Positions 33,721-43,420 of a stretch of 64,000 bases of DNA are shown one piece after another. The position numbers were made by a program, and so were the translations under genes. Where the stretch lies: the NCBI RefSeq assembly GCF_020687805.1, contig NZ_JAJEWQ010000001.1, forward strand, positions 901,232 through 965,231. The letters are read 5' to 3'. How positions within the stretch are numbered: the stretch's first letter is position 1; each line of letters begins with the position of its first letter. Source of the DNA: Planctobacterium marinum. Its GTDB lineage: Bacteria; Pseudomonadota; Gammaproteobacteria; Enterobacterales; Alteromonadaceae. The notes beneath the pieces are model-generated. The model worked only from the letters and a program-made list of their open reading frames with translations. It made no database searches and had not been told where the DNA came from.

Positions 33721-34017
33721 TCAGACGCAAGTTCTGTCGATAAGCACCTGCTGTTTTTGAGCTTCTTCCCTGTTACCTTCTTTTATAGCCACGGCTTGGC
33801 TCACTTTAGCTTGTTCACACTTGTCAGATAACTCTTTTTTGGCCATGTAACTTTGATCTTTTTGCTGTTGCATCAGGCCTTTTGCTCCGCTGTAATTTTC
33901 ACGATCTTCAGGAGCCTTGTCCGCTTCATAAGGGGGTGCCTGAGTGGCACTACAGGCCACCACTATCATACACACCGACAACAACATCGTTTTATTGAAC
34001 AGGCTTTTTCCTTTCAT
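33721..34017 (-). CDS. Small predicted lipoprotein of unknown function
   Basis: This 98-residue protein has a lipobox 'IVVAC' with the modified Cys at position 22, then a short, polar, helical mature part rich in Gln, Glu and Lys, with two further Cys residues (in 'SDKCEQAK' and near the C-terminus) that could form a disulfide. I do not recognise a family. ATG 34017 is preceded by AAAGA-type sequence. It is downstream of the YdiJ-like gene on the same strand (66-base gap). Confidence 0.7.
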   Translation of the reverse strand: MKGKSLFNKTMLLSVCMIVVACSATQAPPYEADKAPEDRENYSGAKGLMQQQKDQSYMAKKELSDKCEQAKVSQAVAIKEGNREEAQKQQVLIDRTCV

Positions 34018-34083
34018 CTTTTTTCTTTCATGTTATTTCTTACGCCTTTGTTTGAAAGGCCATCAGCGAATAAGTTCCCACCG

Positions 34084-37000
34084 CTAGCGAGAAAGTTGCT
34101 CCGACAACACCTGCAATGGATGTCTGGGTTTAAACTGTTTAATTCGTGCCACCTGGCTGCGACAGGAATAGCCGGTAGCCAGAATTTGTGAAGGCTGATA
34201 TTGACTGACTGGTTTTTCCCAACTCATGTCAAACAATGTTAAAGATTCCTGCAAATGCTTTGCTTCGTGGCCAAATGTACCAGCCATGCCGCAACACCCC
34301 ACCGACTCCACTTTCAGCGTTAAGCCAAACTCAGTAAAAATGTTTTGCCACTGTTTCTCACTCTGAGCCAGCATAGTTTTTTCCGTACAGTGCCCAAACA
34401 GCACATATTCCTTATCCTGTTTAATTTGCGGCTTATCACTCAATGTTGCTAACCATTCGTGCACCAATAAAACATTGAAGTCGCCGCGCTGCTCTCCCAA
34501 TACAGTTTGGTATTCGTCGCGGTAACAAAGCACCAGTGACGGATCGATACCCACCATTGGGATGCCAAGTTCGTGTAATTGATTTAAGAAGGCCGCGGTA
34601 TCAGATGCAGTTTTAGCAAACTGCTGCAAAAAACCTTTCACATGCTGAGGTTTACCATTGGGTTTAAAAGGCACCAAAATTGGGCTAAATCCCAGTTGAC
34701 GAGCTAACAGCATGAGTTCGTGCACAACGGAAGCTTCGTAATAACTGGTAAAAGGGTCCTGAACGATCAGTAATTTATTTTGCTTGTCCGCTTCTGACAA
34801 CGACTGCAACTGCGCAAGATCAAAAGATTCAATGCCAGATTGACTTGCCCGTTGTTGCAAAGTAGGTTGCGACAAAATTGGAGAATCCACATAGCCGACG
34901 GTTTTCTCCAATAGTTTATTAAACCATCGCTGTTTCAGAAAAAAGTTGGGTAAACCCGGCAATTTAGCCATTTTCGGCGCCATAGTTTCAATATTCGCCA
35001 CCAGCATATCCTTCAAAGGCCGGGTATAACGCTGGTAATACATGGCTAAAAAGCGTGCCCGAAAAGTAGGTACATCCACATTGACCGGACATTGGTTAGT
35101 GCACGCTTTACAGGCAAGACAATGATCCATGACGTCAAACACTTCTTCAGAAAAGTCAGTTTGGCGTTGTGCGGACAATGAATTTCGGACTCTGCTTAAA
35201 AACGGCTGCCTGGGGGCGACTTCCAACGCCACAGGATCTGAACCTTGTTCACTTAACAGCCTTAGCCATTCTCTGAGCATACCGGCGCGCCCTTTTGGCG
35301 AGTGACGCCGGTCCCGGGTGACTTTGGAGGACGGGCACATTGGACTTTTAGTATCATAATTAAAGCACAAACCATTGCCATTACAGCTCATAGCTGGGGC
35401 AAATGAGTCTCTGACTTCAATGGCAATCTGACGATCAAAGTCACCACGCTTGACATCAGACACCCTAACCAGTTGTTCGTCAGAATGCAGCGGCGTACAG
35501 ATTTTACCAGGGTTCATCTGATTGTGAGGGTCAAACGCGGTTTTTATCTTGCGCAACTCGGTAAACAGCTCTTCCCCAAAAAATGCCGGACCGTACTCAC
35601 TGCGGTAACCCTTTCCGTGTTCACCCCACATGAGTCCGCCATACTTGGCCACCAGGGCCACGACTTCGTCAGAAACCTGCTGCATTAGTTCTGCTTGTTT
35701 TGGATCGCACATGTCCAGCGCCGGTCTGACGTGCAACACGCCAGCATCCACATGGCCAAACATACCGTACTGCAACCCCTTAGAATCCAGCAATGCCCGA
35801 AATTCCATGATGAAATCCGCCAGATTTTCCGGTGGAACGGCCGTATCTTCAGCAAACGCTATGGGTTTTTCCCAGCCTTTGGCTTTGCCCAGCAAACCTA
35901 CCGCTTTTTTACGCATCCCGTAAATTTTACCAATGGCGGCAAGGTCTTCGGTCATCTGGTAGCCAATCACACCCGCTTCACCGTTCGCTATCTGACTGTC
36001 CAGCATGGTCTGCAATCTGGCTATTTTGGCGTCAATCTGCTCTCTTGAGTCATCGTTGTATTCAACAATGTTAAGACCATCAATGGTTTTCCCGGGCACA
36101 TCACTAATCAAGTCACTGACCGAGTGCCAGACAATGTCAGCTTTAGCTAAATTTAATACTTTACTGTCTACCGTTTCGACTGATGTAGCCTGCGCAGCCA
36201 CCATCGAGGGCGCATGGCGCAGTGCTGACTCAAAGGAATCGTACTTGATATTGATCAAGACTTTATTCTTTGGAATGGGTGTCACGTTTAATTTGGCTTC
36301 AGTGATAAAGGCCAGTGAACCTTCAGAACCTGCCAGTACACGGCTGACATCTATTTTCTGTAAATCGTCTGAAACCGCATGTTCTAAATCATAGCCGGTC
36401 AAAAAGCGATTTAATCGGGGGAATTTAGCCAGTATCTGTTCACGTTTTTCGATACAGCTGGCCTGTAGTTGCGTCAGGATTGCCTGATAGCGCGGCTCTT
36501 GCTGGCTATCTGCGGCAATGGGAGTTGTTTCCAGTACCGTGCCATCAATCAATACCGAAGTCAGCCCCAATATATGGTCACTGGTTTTGCCATAAACCAA
36601 TGAGCCTTGCCCTGAGGCATCAGTATTGATCATGCCACCAATCGTAGCGCGGTTACTGGTGGACAAGTCAGGCGCAAAGAAAAAACCATGAGGACGCAAT
36701 ACATCATTGAGCTGATCTTTCACCACTCCGGTTTGCACTCTGACCCAGCCTTCCTCAGCATTTATCTCAAGTACTTTGTTCATGTGACGGGATAAATCCA
36801 CCACTATGCCCTGAGTCAGGCTTTGCCCGTTAGTACCGGTGCCACCCCCTCTGGCAGAGAACTTTACGCTGTTATGCTTTGCTGCCAGACAGCCGATGAC
36901 TTTTAAATCTTCGGTGTTACGTGGTAATAACACTGCCTGCGGCAGACGCTGATAAATAGAGTTGTCAGTAGCAACCGCCAATCTGGCTGAGTATTGGGTT

Positions 37001-37095
37001 TCTATATCCCCTTTAAATCCTGCGGATTTTAGTTGCGCTAAAAAGTCCAGATATTCTTTGGCAATAGACTGCTGACTGTCTAGAAGAGGTAACAT
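34084..37095 (-). CDS. ydiJ: FAD/Fe-S oxidoreductase, YdiJ family (D-2-hydroxyglutarate dehydrogenase type)
   Basis: The 1003-residue protein (E. coli YdiJ 1018) joins an FAD-binding D-lactate/glycolate-oxidase-type domain (~1-540; 'RGGGTGTNGQSL', 'DLSTSNRATIGGMINTDASG') to an iron-sulfur half. The latter has a 4Fe-4S motif 'CLACKACTNQCPV' and, near the C-terminus, a CCG domain 'GCCGMAGTFGHE'. Recent work assigns YdiJ-type proteins to D-2-hydroxyglutarate oxidation, feeding electrons to the respiratory chain; the same substrate here is inferred. ATG 37095 gives the conserved N-terminus. It is transcribed alone or with the small lipoprotein gene. Confidence 0.88.
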   Translation of the reverse strand: MLPLLDSQQSIAKEYLDFLAQLKSAGFKGDIETQYSARLAVATDNSIYQRLPQAVLLPRNTEDLKVIGCLAAKHNSVKFSARGGGTGTNGQSLTQGIVVDLSRHMNKVLEINAEEGWVRVQTGVVKDQLNDVLRPHGFFFAPDLSTSNRATIGGMINTDASGQGSLVYGKTSDHILGLTSVLIDGTVLETTPIAADSQQEPRYQAILTQLQASCIEKREQILAKFPRLNRFLTGYDLEHAVSDDLQKIDVSRVLAGSEGSLAFITEAKLNVTPIPKNKVLINIKYDSFESALRHAPSMVAAQATSVETVDSKVLNLAKADIVWHSVSDLISDVPGKTIDGLNIVEYNDDSREQIDAKIARLQTMLDSQIANGEAGVIGYQMTEDLAAIGKIYGMRKKAVGLLGKAKGWEKPIAFAEDTAVPPENLADFIMEFRALLDSKGLQYGMFGHVDAGVLHVRPALDMCDPKQAELMQQVSDEVVALVAKYGGLMWGEHGKGYRSEYGPAFFGEELFTELRKIKTAFDPHNQMNPGKICTPLHSDEQLVRVSDVKRGDFDRQIAIEVRDSFAPAMSCNGNGLCFNYDTKSPMCPSSKVTRDRRHSPKGRAGMLREWLRLLSEQGSDPVALEVAPRQPFLSRVRNSLSAQRQTDFSEEVFDVMDHCLACKACTNQCPVNVDVPTFRARFLAMYYQRYTRPLKDMLVANIETMAPKMAKLPGLPNFFLKQRWFNKLLEKTVGYVDSPILSQPTLQQRASQSGIESFDLAQLQSLSEADKQNKLLIVQDPFTSYYEASVVHELMLLARQLGFSPILVPFKPNGKPQHVKGFLQQFAKTASDTAAFLNQLHELGIPMVGIDPSLVLCYRDEYQTVLGEQRGDFNVLLVHEWLATLSDKPQIKQDKEYVLFGHCTEKTMLAQSEKQWQNIFTEFGLTLKVESVGCCGMAGTFGHEAKHLQESLTLFDMSWEKPVSQYQPSQILATGYSCRSQVARIKQFKPRHPLQVLSEQLSR

Positions 37096-37259
37096 AGGCT
37101 CCGGCGTGTCGTGAAAGCAATATAAAGTAGCACTGATTATAATGATTTAACGCAAAATGTCCTTTAAAGATCACACGACAAACTTTGTAACAGATGAAAT
37201 TTTGGTCAGAGTGCCAAACCTATTTATAGTTAGAATTGAATAAACAGCTGTGGGTATCC

Positions 37260-37475
37260 ATGTTAAACAAACCTATCAGAATCACACTCGGCAGTATCGG
37301 GGTTTTTATCGGTATTGTGTTCGCTATATTACCGGGGTCTATATTATTCCTGGTAGCCGGGTTGTTCTTACTCAGCTTTGACTTCCCACTGGCACGTCAG
37401 TGGCTGAGAAAGAGTCAAAAAATGATGAGCTGGGGAGCCAGAAAGTTGGACAAGGCAATTTATAGTCGCCGTTAG
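37260..37475 (+). CDS. Small PGPGW-type membrane protein
   Basis: The 71-residue protein has one long or two short membrane helices around 'LGSIGVFIGIVFAILPGSILFLVAGLFLLSF' followed by 'DFPLARQWLRKSQ', the layout of the PGPGW (PF09656) family; the family's Pro-Gly-Pro-Gly is reduced to LPGS here. The function is unknown. ATG 37260 is preferred over TTG 37236. It is divergent from ydiJ and convergent with ppsA. Confidence 0.7.
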   Translation: MLNKPIRITLGSIGVFIGIVFAILPGSILFLVAGLFLLSFDFPLARQWLRKSQKMMSWGARKLDKAIYSRR

Positions 37476-37533
37476 CTGCAACGGATGTATTCAACTACCT
37501 TGCCAGAAGGTTACTGCTGCAAAAAGATGGCAT

Positions 37534-37566
37534 AAAAAAACGGAGCATAAGACAGCTCCGTTTTTT
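37534..37566. terminator. Bidirectional terminator between the PGPGW gene and ppsA
   Basis: A7-CGGAGC, an eight-base loop and GCTCCG-T6 form a symmetrical hairpin between two convergent genes. Confidence 0.85.
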
Positions 37567-37584
37567 ATATTCAAGACATTACCG

Positions 37585-39957
37585 TTAGCTTAAATTCTCT
37601 GCCACGTATAACCAGGTTTCTACCACGGTATCCGGATTCAGAGAAACACTATCGATTCCCTGCTCCACCAACCAGGCTGCCAGGTCTTCATGATCTGAAG
37701 GACCCTGACCACAAATACCGACGTATTTGCCTTTCTCTTTGGCCGCTTTAATTGCCATGCCCAGCATCATTTTCACTGCCGGGTCACGCTCATCAAACAA
37801 ATGCGCAATCAGACCAGAGTCTCTGTCCAGTCCCAGTGTTAACTGCGTCATGTCGTTAGAGCCAATGGAGAAGCCGTCAAATATATCCAGGAACTGATCA
37901 GCTAACAAAGCGTTGGACGGTAATTCACACATCATGATCACGCGTAATCCATTTTCGCCTTTTTTCAGGCCCTGCTCAGCTAACAAATCGATGACCTTTT
38001 GGCCTTCTTCCAGGGTGCGCACAAATGGGATCATGATTTCCACGTTAGTCAGCCCCATTTTATTTCTGACTCGCTTAATCGCCTCGCACTCCAGGGCAAA
38101 ACAATCGCGGAAATCTTCAGAAACATAACGGCTGGCACCGCGGAAGCCCAACATTGGGTTTTCTTCGTCCGGCTCGTATTGGTGGCCGCCCACCAGGTTA
38201 AAGTACTCGTTAGACTTAAAGTCAGACATACGTACGATGACTTTTTGTGGATAGAACGCACCGGCAATAGTGGCGATACCTTCCACCAGACGCTCAATGT
38301 AGAACTCGGTGGGAGAAGCATATCCGGCAATCATGTCACTGATCTCTTCTTTTAAATCCTCAGGTTGAGAATCAAAGTTGAGCAATGCTTTAGGGTGAAT
38401 ACCAATCATGCGGTTAATGATGAACTCCAGACGCGCCAGACCAACACCGTGATTCGGTAAACGTGCAAAATCAAAAGCACGATCCGGGTTACCCACATTC
38501 ATCATGACCTTCATGGGCGCTTCTGGCATTTGATCGATACGGGAAGTCTGTACATCAAACTCCAGCTCGTCGCCGTAGATAAAACCGGTATCACCCTCAG
38601 CACAAGATACCGTTACCTTGTCGCCGGTGCTGATCACATCGGTGGCATTGCCGCAACCGACTACCGCAGGAATGCCCAGCTCGCGCGCAATAATGGCCGC
38701 GTGGCAGGTACGTCCACCGCGATTGGTTACAATCGCAGAAGCCTTCTTCATGATGGGTTCCCAATCAGGGTCCGTCATGTCAGTTACCAGCACATCACCT
38801 TGCTGGATCTTGTTCATTTCGTCGATTGAGTCCAGCACCTTAGCGGCACCAGCACCAATCTTATGACCAATTGCGCGCCCTTCACACAAGGTGTTGGCGT
38901 TGCCTTTTAACTGGTAGCGTTCAATGGTTTGTGAATCTTCGCGGCTCTTAACCGTCTCAGGGCGAGCCTGTACAATATAAAGCTTGCCATCTAAACCGTC
39001 TTTGGCCCATTCAATATCCATGGGGCGTTGGTAATGGGCTTCAATGATAAGCGCTTGTTTTGCCAACTCCATCACTTCGTCATCAGACAAAGAGAATTGA
39101 CGGCTGTCTTGTTCCGCTACGTCAACAATCTCCACCTGTTTGCCGTGAGATGTATCAGCAGAGTAAATCATTTTAGTCAGTTTGCTGCCCAGGTTACGGC
39201 GCAATACCGAAGGATAACCTTTGCCCAGTAATTCTTTGTGAACGTAGAACTCATCCGGGTTTACTGCACCCTGCACTACCATTTCCCCTAAACCATAGGA
39301 AGAAGTGATGAATACCACGTTTTCAAATCCTGATTCAGTATCGATACTGAACATAACACCGGAAGACGCCTGGTCACTGCGTACCATGCGCTGAATACCA
39401 GCAGACAGGGCAACACCTTTGTGGTCATAACCCTGGTGAACACGATAGGAAATGGCGCGGTCATTGAACAGCGATGCAAATACGTGTTTGATAGCTACCA
39501 GAACATTGTCGTAGCCTTTTACGTTAAGAAAGGTTTCCTGTTGTCCGGCAAAAGAGGCGTCAGGCATATCTTCAGCGGTAGCCGAAGAGCGCACCGCAAA
39601 CGAGGCGTCTGACTCGAACGCAGACTGAATCTGGTCAAATGCGGTTTTAATGGCCTCTTCAAGCACAGGCTGGAACGGTGTATCGATGATCCACTGACGA
39701 ATCTCTGCGCCGGTTTTTGCCAACGCATCCACATCGTCTACATCTAATGTGTCCAGCACATCGTGAATACGATCATTCAGTCCGCTTTGCTCAAGGAATT
39801 CGTTAAAAGCATGTGCTGTGGTAGCAAAACCGCCAGGCACCTGAACGCCAGCATTGGCAAGATTGGAGATCATCTCTCCCAGTGAGGCATTTTTTCCACC
39901 TACACGCCCCACATCATTCATACCTAATTCTTCGTACCAAAGAATGTATTCTTGCAC
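37585..39957 (-). CDS. ppsA: Phosphoenolpyruvate synthase
   Basis: PpsA makes phosphoenolpyruvate from pyruvate and ATP for gluconeogenesis. It has 790 residues (E. coli 792). The ATP-grasp part begins '[20 protein letters not shown]'. The phospho-histidine domain has '[22 protein letters not shown]', and the PEP-binding C-terminal barrel includes '[16 protein letters not shown]' and the active-site Cys in '[10 protein letters not shown]'. It is divergent from ppsR, which encodes its regulator, across 238 bp. Confidence 0.98.
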   Translation of the reverse strand: MQEYILWYEELGMNDVGRVGGKNASLGEMISNLANAGVQVPGGFATTAHAFNEFLEQSGLNDRIHDVLDTLDVDDVDALAKTGAEIRQWIIDTPFQPVLEEAIKTAFDQIQSAFESDASFAVRSSATAEDMPDASFAGQQETFLNVKGYDNVLVAIKHVFASLFNDRAISYRVHQGYDHKGVALSAGIQRMVRSDQASSGVMFSIDTESGFENVVFITSSYGLGEMVVQGAVNPDEFYVHKELLGKGYPSVLRRNLGSKLTKMIYSADTSHGKQVEIVDVAEQDSRQFSLSDDEVMELAKQALIIEAHYQRPMDIEWAKDGLDGKLYIVQARPETVKSREDSQTIERYQLKGNANTLCEGRAIGHKIGAGAAKVLDSIDEMNKIQQGDVLVTDMTDPDWEPIMKKASAIVTNRGGRTCHAAIIARELGIPAVVGCGNATDVISTGDKVTVSCAEGDTGFIYGDELEFDVQTSRIDQMPEAPMKVMMNVGNPDRAFDFARLPNHGVGLARLEFIINRMIGIHPKALLNFDSQPEDLKEEISDMIAGYASPTEFYIERLVEGIATIAGAFYPQKVIVRMSDFKSNEYFNLVGGHQYEPDEENPMLGFRGASRYVSEDFRDCFALECEAIKRVRNKMGLTNVEIMIPFVRTLEEGQKVIDLLAEQGLKKGENGLRVIMMCELPSNALLADQFLDIFDGFSIGSNDMTQLTLGLDRDSGLIAHLFDERDPAVKMMLGMAIKAAKEKGKYVGICGQGPSDHEDLAAWLVEQGIDSVSLNPDTVVETWLYVAENLS

Positions 39958-40195
39958 TACCGACTCTCCCGATTAACAATTAACTAAATAATAAAAAACT
40001 AGACCAATATTTGAATTAATTCGAGCTTGGGGTTAGCTTGCCATTGGAAAAAAGCATTGCGCCTTAAGTGCTGAAAATTGACTCGCTTCATGTGACCGCT
40101 GCCCTTATGGGACGGGCATTGTAGAGGTTTAGTTATAAAAAAGAAAATCTTATTTTATTTCGTAATAATATTACTACATTTTGGAATTTTGCCCT

Positions 40196-41008
40196 ATGCG
40201 TACAGCGTTTTATATATCTGACGGAACTGCCATCACTTCAGAGGTTTTTGGCCATGCACTGCTGTCTTTATTCCCGATCCAGTTCGATCACGTGACAGTC
40301 CCATTCGTTGAAACCGAAGAAGAAGCCAATAAAACTGTTCGTAAAATTTCTGAAAGTTTCCAACGAACCGGAGAGCGGCCGCTGGTTTTTTACACCATAG
40401 TGAACAAAGAAGTGCGGGAAATCATCTCCAGATCGGAGGGGATCCACTATAACTTTTTGGACCAATATATAGCACCACTGGAAAAAACCCTGGGCGTACC
40501 CTCTAAGCCGGAAAAACACCGCACCCACAGCATCCACGAAAAAACCTATGATATTCGAATCGACGCAGTAAACTTTGCCTTGGCGAATGATGACGGTACC
40601 AACCTCAAAGAATACGGCAAAGCCGATATTATTTTAGTGGGTGTATCTCGATCCGGTAAAACCCCCACCAGTTTGTACCTGGCACTACAATACGGTATCA
40701 AAGCCGCCAACTACCCCTTTACCGAAGACGATATGGGCGATATTTTAAAATTACCACCGGCCCTTCGTCCTTACAAAAATAAACTGTTCGGCCTCACTAT
40801 TTCCGCTGAGCGATTGCATCAAATTCGCTCGGAGCGCAAAGCCAATAGTCGATATGCCTCAAAACAGCAATGCCGCATGGAAATCAGAGAAGTTGAAAAC
40901 ATGTACCGCAAAGAAAAAATTCCCTTTCTGAACAGTACGCATTTTTCGATTGAGGAAATTTCTGCAAAAATATTGGCAATCACCGGTCTGTCTCGTCACA
41001 AATACTAG
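40196..41008 (+). CDS. ppsR: PEP synthase regulatory kinase/pyrophosphorylase
   Basis: PpsR (DUF299) inactivates PEP synthase by ADP-dependent phosphorylation of a Thr and reactivates it by phosphorolysis. It has 270 residues (E. coli 277). Landmarks are 'AFYISDGTAITSEVFGHALL', the P-loop 'GVSRSGKTPTSLYLA', and 'ERLHQIRSERKANSRYAS'. ATG 40196 matches the family start; an in-frame TTG at 40181 is not used. Its head-to-head arrangement with ppsA supports the assignment. Confidence 0.96.
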   Translation: MRTAFYISDGTAITSEVFGHALLSLFPIQFDHVTVPFVETEEEANKTVRKISESFQRTGERPLVFYTIVNKEVREIISRSEGIHYNFLDQYIAPLEKTLGVPSKPEKHRTHSIHEKTYDIRIDAVNFALANDDGTNLKEYGKADIILVGVSRSGKTPTSLYLALQYGIKAANYPFTEDDMGDILKLPPALRPYKNKLFGLTISAERLHQIRSERKANSRYASKQQCRMEIREVENMYRKEKIPFLNSTHFSIEEISAKILAITGLSRHKY

Positions 41009-41071
41009 AGCGTGTTAACCTCTGCTATACGAGATTTGTTCTATATATGAGCGCTTTAATAAGGTTCCGCG

Positions 41072-41758
41072 ATGAAATTTGGGCAATTTGACGAGTCTGT
41101 TTTTCAGTATCTGAAAAAGCTAAAAGACAACAATAATAAAGACTGGTTTAACGACCATAAACAGGAATATGAAGACCTGGTCAGAACGCCAGCCCTGAAT
41201 TTTATTACGGCTATGGAAAGCTGGATCAAACTCATCTCACCACACTATGAGGCTATCCCCAAAAAGATGGGCGGCTCACTTATGCGGGTTTATCGCGATG
41301 TGCGTTTTTCCAAAGATAAATCACCCTATAAAACCAATGTCGGCATCCAGTTTCGCCACGAAATTGGTAAGGACGTGCATGCACCGGGTTTTTATCTGCA
41401 TATCGAACCCGGTCAGGTGTTTTTAGCAGCTGGCGCCTGGGCTCCCGCTTCTGATGCATTAAAAGCCATCAGAGATTTGATCGTAGCCAAACCAGGCCCT
41501 TATCAGGATGCCATTAGCCATAAACCCATGCTGCAGCATTTTGAATTGCAGGGAAGTAAACTCACAAGACCGCCCAAAGGCTATGACAAGGAGTTGCCAC
41601 TGATTGAAGAAATCAAACGCAAAGACTTTATTGCCGTGGCAGAGTTACCGGAAGCCTTTATTCTGGAACCGGCATTGCCCGAACGGGTTGCAAAACTATT
41701 TGGTACCACTCAGCCTTTTATGCGGTTTTTGTGTGAAGCCTTAAAACTGAGGTTTTGA
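41072..41758 (+). CDS. DUF2461 family protein
   Basis: The 228-residue protein fits DUF2461 (TIGR02453): 'LKKLKDNNNKDWFNDHKQEYE' at the N-terminus, then 'GGSLMRVYRDVRFSKDKSPYKTNVGIQFRH' and 'FYLHIEPGQVFLAAGAW'. The function of the family is unknown. It lies 63 bases after ppsR on the same strand, with TAAGG upstream of the ATG. A terminator shared with the convergent tyrosine operon follows. Confidence 0.88.
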   Translation: MKFGQFDESVFQYLKKLKDNNNKDWFNDHKQEYEDLVRTPALNFITAMESWIKLISPHYEAIPKKMGGSLMRVYRDVRFSKDKSPYKTNVGIQFRHEIGKDVHAPGFYLHIEPGQVFLAAGAWAPASDALKAIRDLIVAKPGPYQDAISHKPMLQHFELQGSKLTRPPKGYDKELPLIEEIKRKDFIAVAELPEAFILEPALPERVAKLFGTTQPFMRFLCEALKLRF

Positions 41759-41784
41759 TTGCTGAGGGTTTGACTACTAAAATG

Positions 41785-41817
41785 AAAAAAAGCCCAATCA
41801 GAGTTGATTGGACTTTT
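41785..41817. terminator. Terminator between the DUF2461 gene and the fumarylacetoacetase operon
   Basis: CCAATCA and TGATTGG form a 7-bp stem with a GAGT loop. The minus-strand side has a T7 tract, suited to ending the hpd operon. The plus-strand side has TTTT. Confidence 0.75.
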
Positions 41818-41858
41818 GATTTGTCTCATTCCAGTGGCATTTACGCCACTTAATAAAC

Positions 41859-42866
41859 TTATTGTTGTTCTACTTTTTGGTTTACCTGGCCAAAAATAGA
41901 CTTGCCGTCTTTGTCGAACATTTCGATTTGAATAGTGTCACCAAACTGCATAAATGGCGTAGTTGGCTTACCGTCTTCAATCGTTTCAATCATGCGAATT
42001 TCAGCAATACAGCTGTACCCAACACCACCGTCTTTTACTGGCTTTCCTGGGCCACCGTCCAGCTTATTGGAGACAGTTCCAGAGCCGATAACCGAACCGG
42101 CGCATAGAGGACGAGTCTTGGCCGCGTGAGCCACCAACTGACCAAAGTGGAAGGTCATATCGATGCCCGCTTCAGGCTTACCAAACATCTCGCCATTGTA
42201 GTGAGAAACCAACGGTAGGTGCACTTTACCATCTTGCCAGGCATCGCCTAACTGATCCGGCGTAACACACACTGGTGCGAATGCACTGGAAGGCTTAGAC
42301 TGGAAAAAACCAAAACCTTTAGCCAACTCATTGGGGATCAGGCCGCGCAGTGACACATCATTCACGATCATAATCAATTTGATGTGCTTCAATGCATCTT
42401 CAGCTGTAACGCCCATTGGTACATCATCAGTAATAACGGCAACTTCCGCTTCAAAGTCGATACCAAATCCATCAGCCTGAGGCATGATGATGTTGTCATT
42501 CGGCGCTAAAAAAGAATCAGAGCCGCCCTGATACATCAGCGGATCAGTCCAGAAACTTTCCGGCATTACCGCATTACGCGCTTTGCGCACCAACTCAACG
42601 TGGTTTACATAAGCACTGCCGTCAGCCCACTGATAGGCACGAGGTAATGGCGAATGACATTGCTTTTGGTTGAACTCTTCACCAGCAATTTCACCATTTT
42701 CCAGTTGTAAATACAAAGACTGTAGTTTTGGCTCTACATTTGCCCAGTCGTCCAGTGCTGCCTGCATGGTTGGCGCGATTTCTGCGGCACTTACCATTTT
42801 GGTTAAAGAGGCGTTTACGACAACTAACTGACCATCACGGCCGTGCTTTAAACTTGCTAATTTCAT
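41859..42866 (-). CDS. Fumarylacetoacetase (FAH family)
   Basis: The 335-residue protein has the FAH fold with metal-binding 'GFGIDFEAEVAVITDD' and 'GSVIGSGTVSNK'. In tyrosine breakdown this enzyme cleaves fumarylacetoacetate to fumarate and acetoacetate. Its place as third gene of an operon starting with 4-hydroxyphenylpyruvate dioxygenase supports that role over other FAH hydrolases. The ATG overlaps the VOC gene stop by one base (TGATG). Confidence 0.9.
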   Translation of the reverse strand: MKLASLKHGRDGQLVVVNASLTKMVSAAEIAPTMQAALDDWANVEPKLQSLYLQLENGEIAGEEFNQKQCHSPLPRAYQWADGSAYVNHVELVRKARNAVMPESFWTDPLMYQGGSDSFLAPNDNIIMPQADGFGIDFEAEVAVITDDVPMGVTAEDALKHIKLIMIVNDVSLRGLIPNELAKGFGFFQSKPSSAFAPVCVTPDQLGDAWQDGKVHLPLVSHYNGEMFGKPEAGIDMTFHFGQLVAHAAKTRPLCAGSVIGSGTVSNKLDGGPGKPVKDGGVGYSCIAEIRMIETIEDGKPTTPFMQFGDTIQIEMFDKDGKSIFGQVNQKVEQQ

Positions 42867-43420
42867 CAGGCATTATCTCCCTGTTTTGCTTTGAAGCCTT
42901 CACCATTGTGCAGCCAGTCGGCATGCTTAGGGGCTTTCTTAGTTTGAGACCATTCTTCTATCATGTCCGGGGCGACGCGTTTTAACTCCGCCAACATAGC
43001 CGGCTCAGAAGTATTGCAGGCCAGTTCAATTCGATGACCATTTGGATCGAAGAAATAAATAGACTGGAACAAAGTGTGATCCGTCGGACCTAACACGTCC
43101 AGTCCGGCCTTTTCCAGGCGAGCTTTAGCTGCCAACAAGGTGTCCATGTCTTCCACTTCAAAGGCAATATGCTGTACCCAGGCTGGAGTGTTTTGATCAC
43201 GTCCCATTTCCGGCGAATTAGGAATTTCAAAAAACGCCAAAACGTTACCCATACCGGCATCCAGAAACACGTGCATGTAGGGGTCCGGCGCACCTGTAGA
43301 AGGCACATTGTCTTCGGCAATGGCTAACTGAAAATCCATATCCAGGTGTTTTTGATAAAACTCTACTGTCTCTTTCGCATCTTTACAGCGATAAGCGACA
43401 TGGTGGATACGCTTTAGCAT
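42866..43420 (-). CDS. VOC-superfamily metalloprotein in the tyrosine catabolic operon
   Basis: The 184-residue protein is a two-module vicinal-oxygen-chelate fold. The four usual metal-ligand positions are all filled: His7 ('IHHVAY'), Glu65 ('AFFEIP'), His84 ('VQHIAF') and Glu132 ('HRIELAC'). A ~45-residue helical tail follows. Members include glyoxalase I, extradiol dioxygenases and isomerases; the substrate here is unknown. It overlaps hpd upstream (TAATG) and fumarylacetoacetase downstream (TGATG) by one base each, so it must serve the same pathway. The two pathway steps lying between hpd and FAH (HmgA and MaiA) are not encoded in this operon. Confidence 0.85.
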   Translation of the reverse strand: MLKRIHHVAYRCKDAKETVEFYQKHLDMDFQLAIAEDNVPSTGAPDPYMHVFLDAGMGNVLAFFEIPNSPEMGRDQNTPAWVQHIAFEVEDMDTLLAAKARLEKAGLDVLGPTDHTLFQSIYFFDPNGHRIELACNTSEPAMLAELKRVAPDMIEEWSQTKKAPKHADWLHNGEGFKAKQGDNA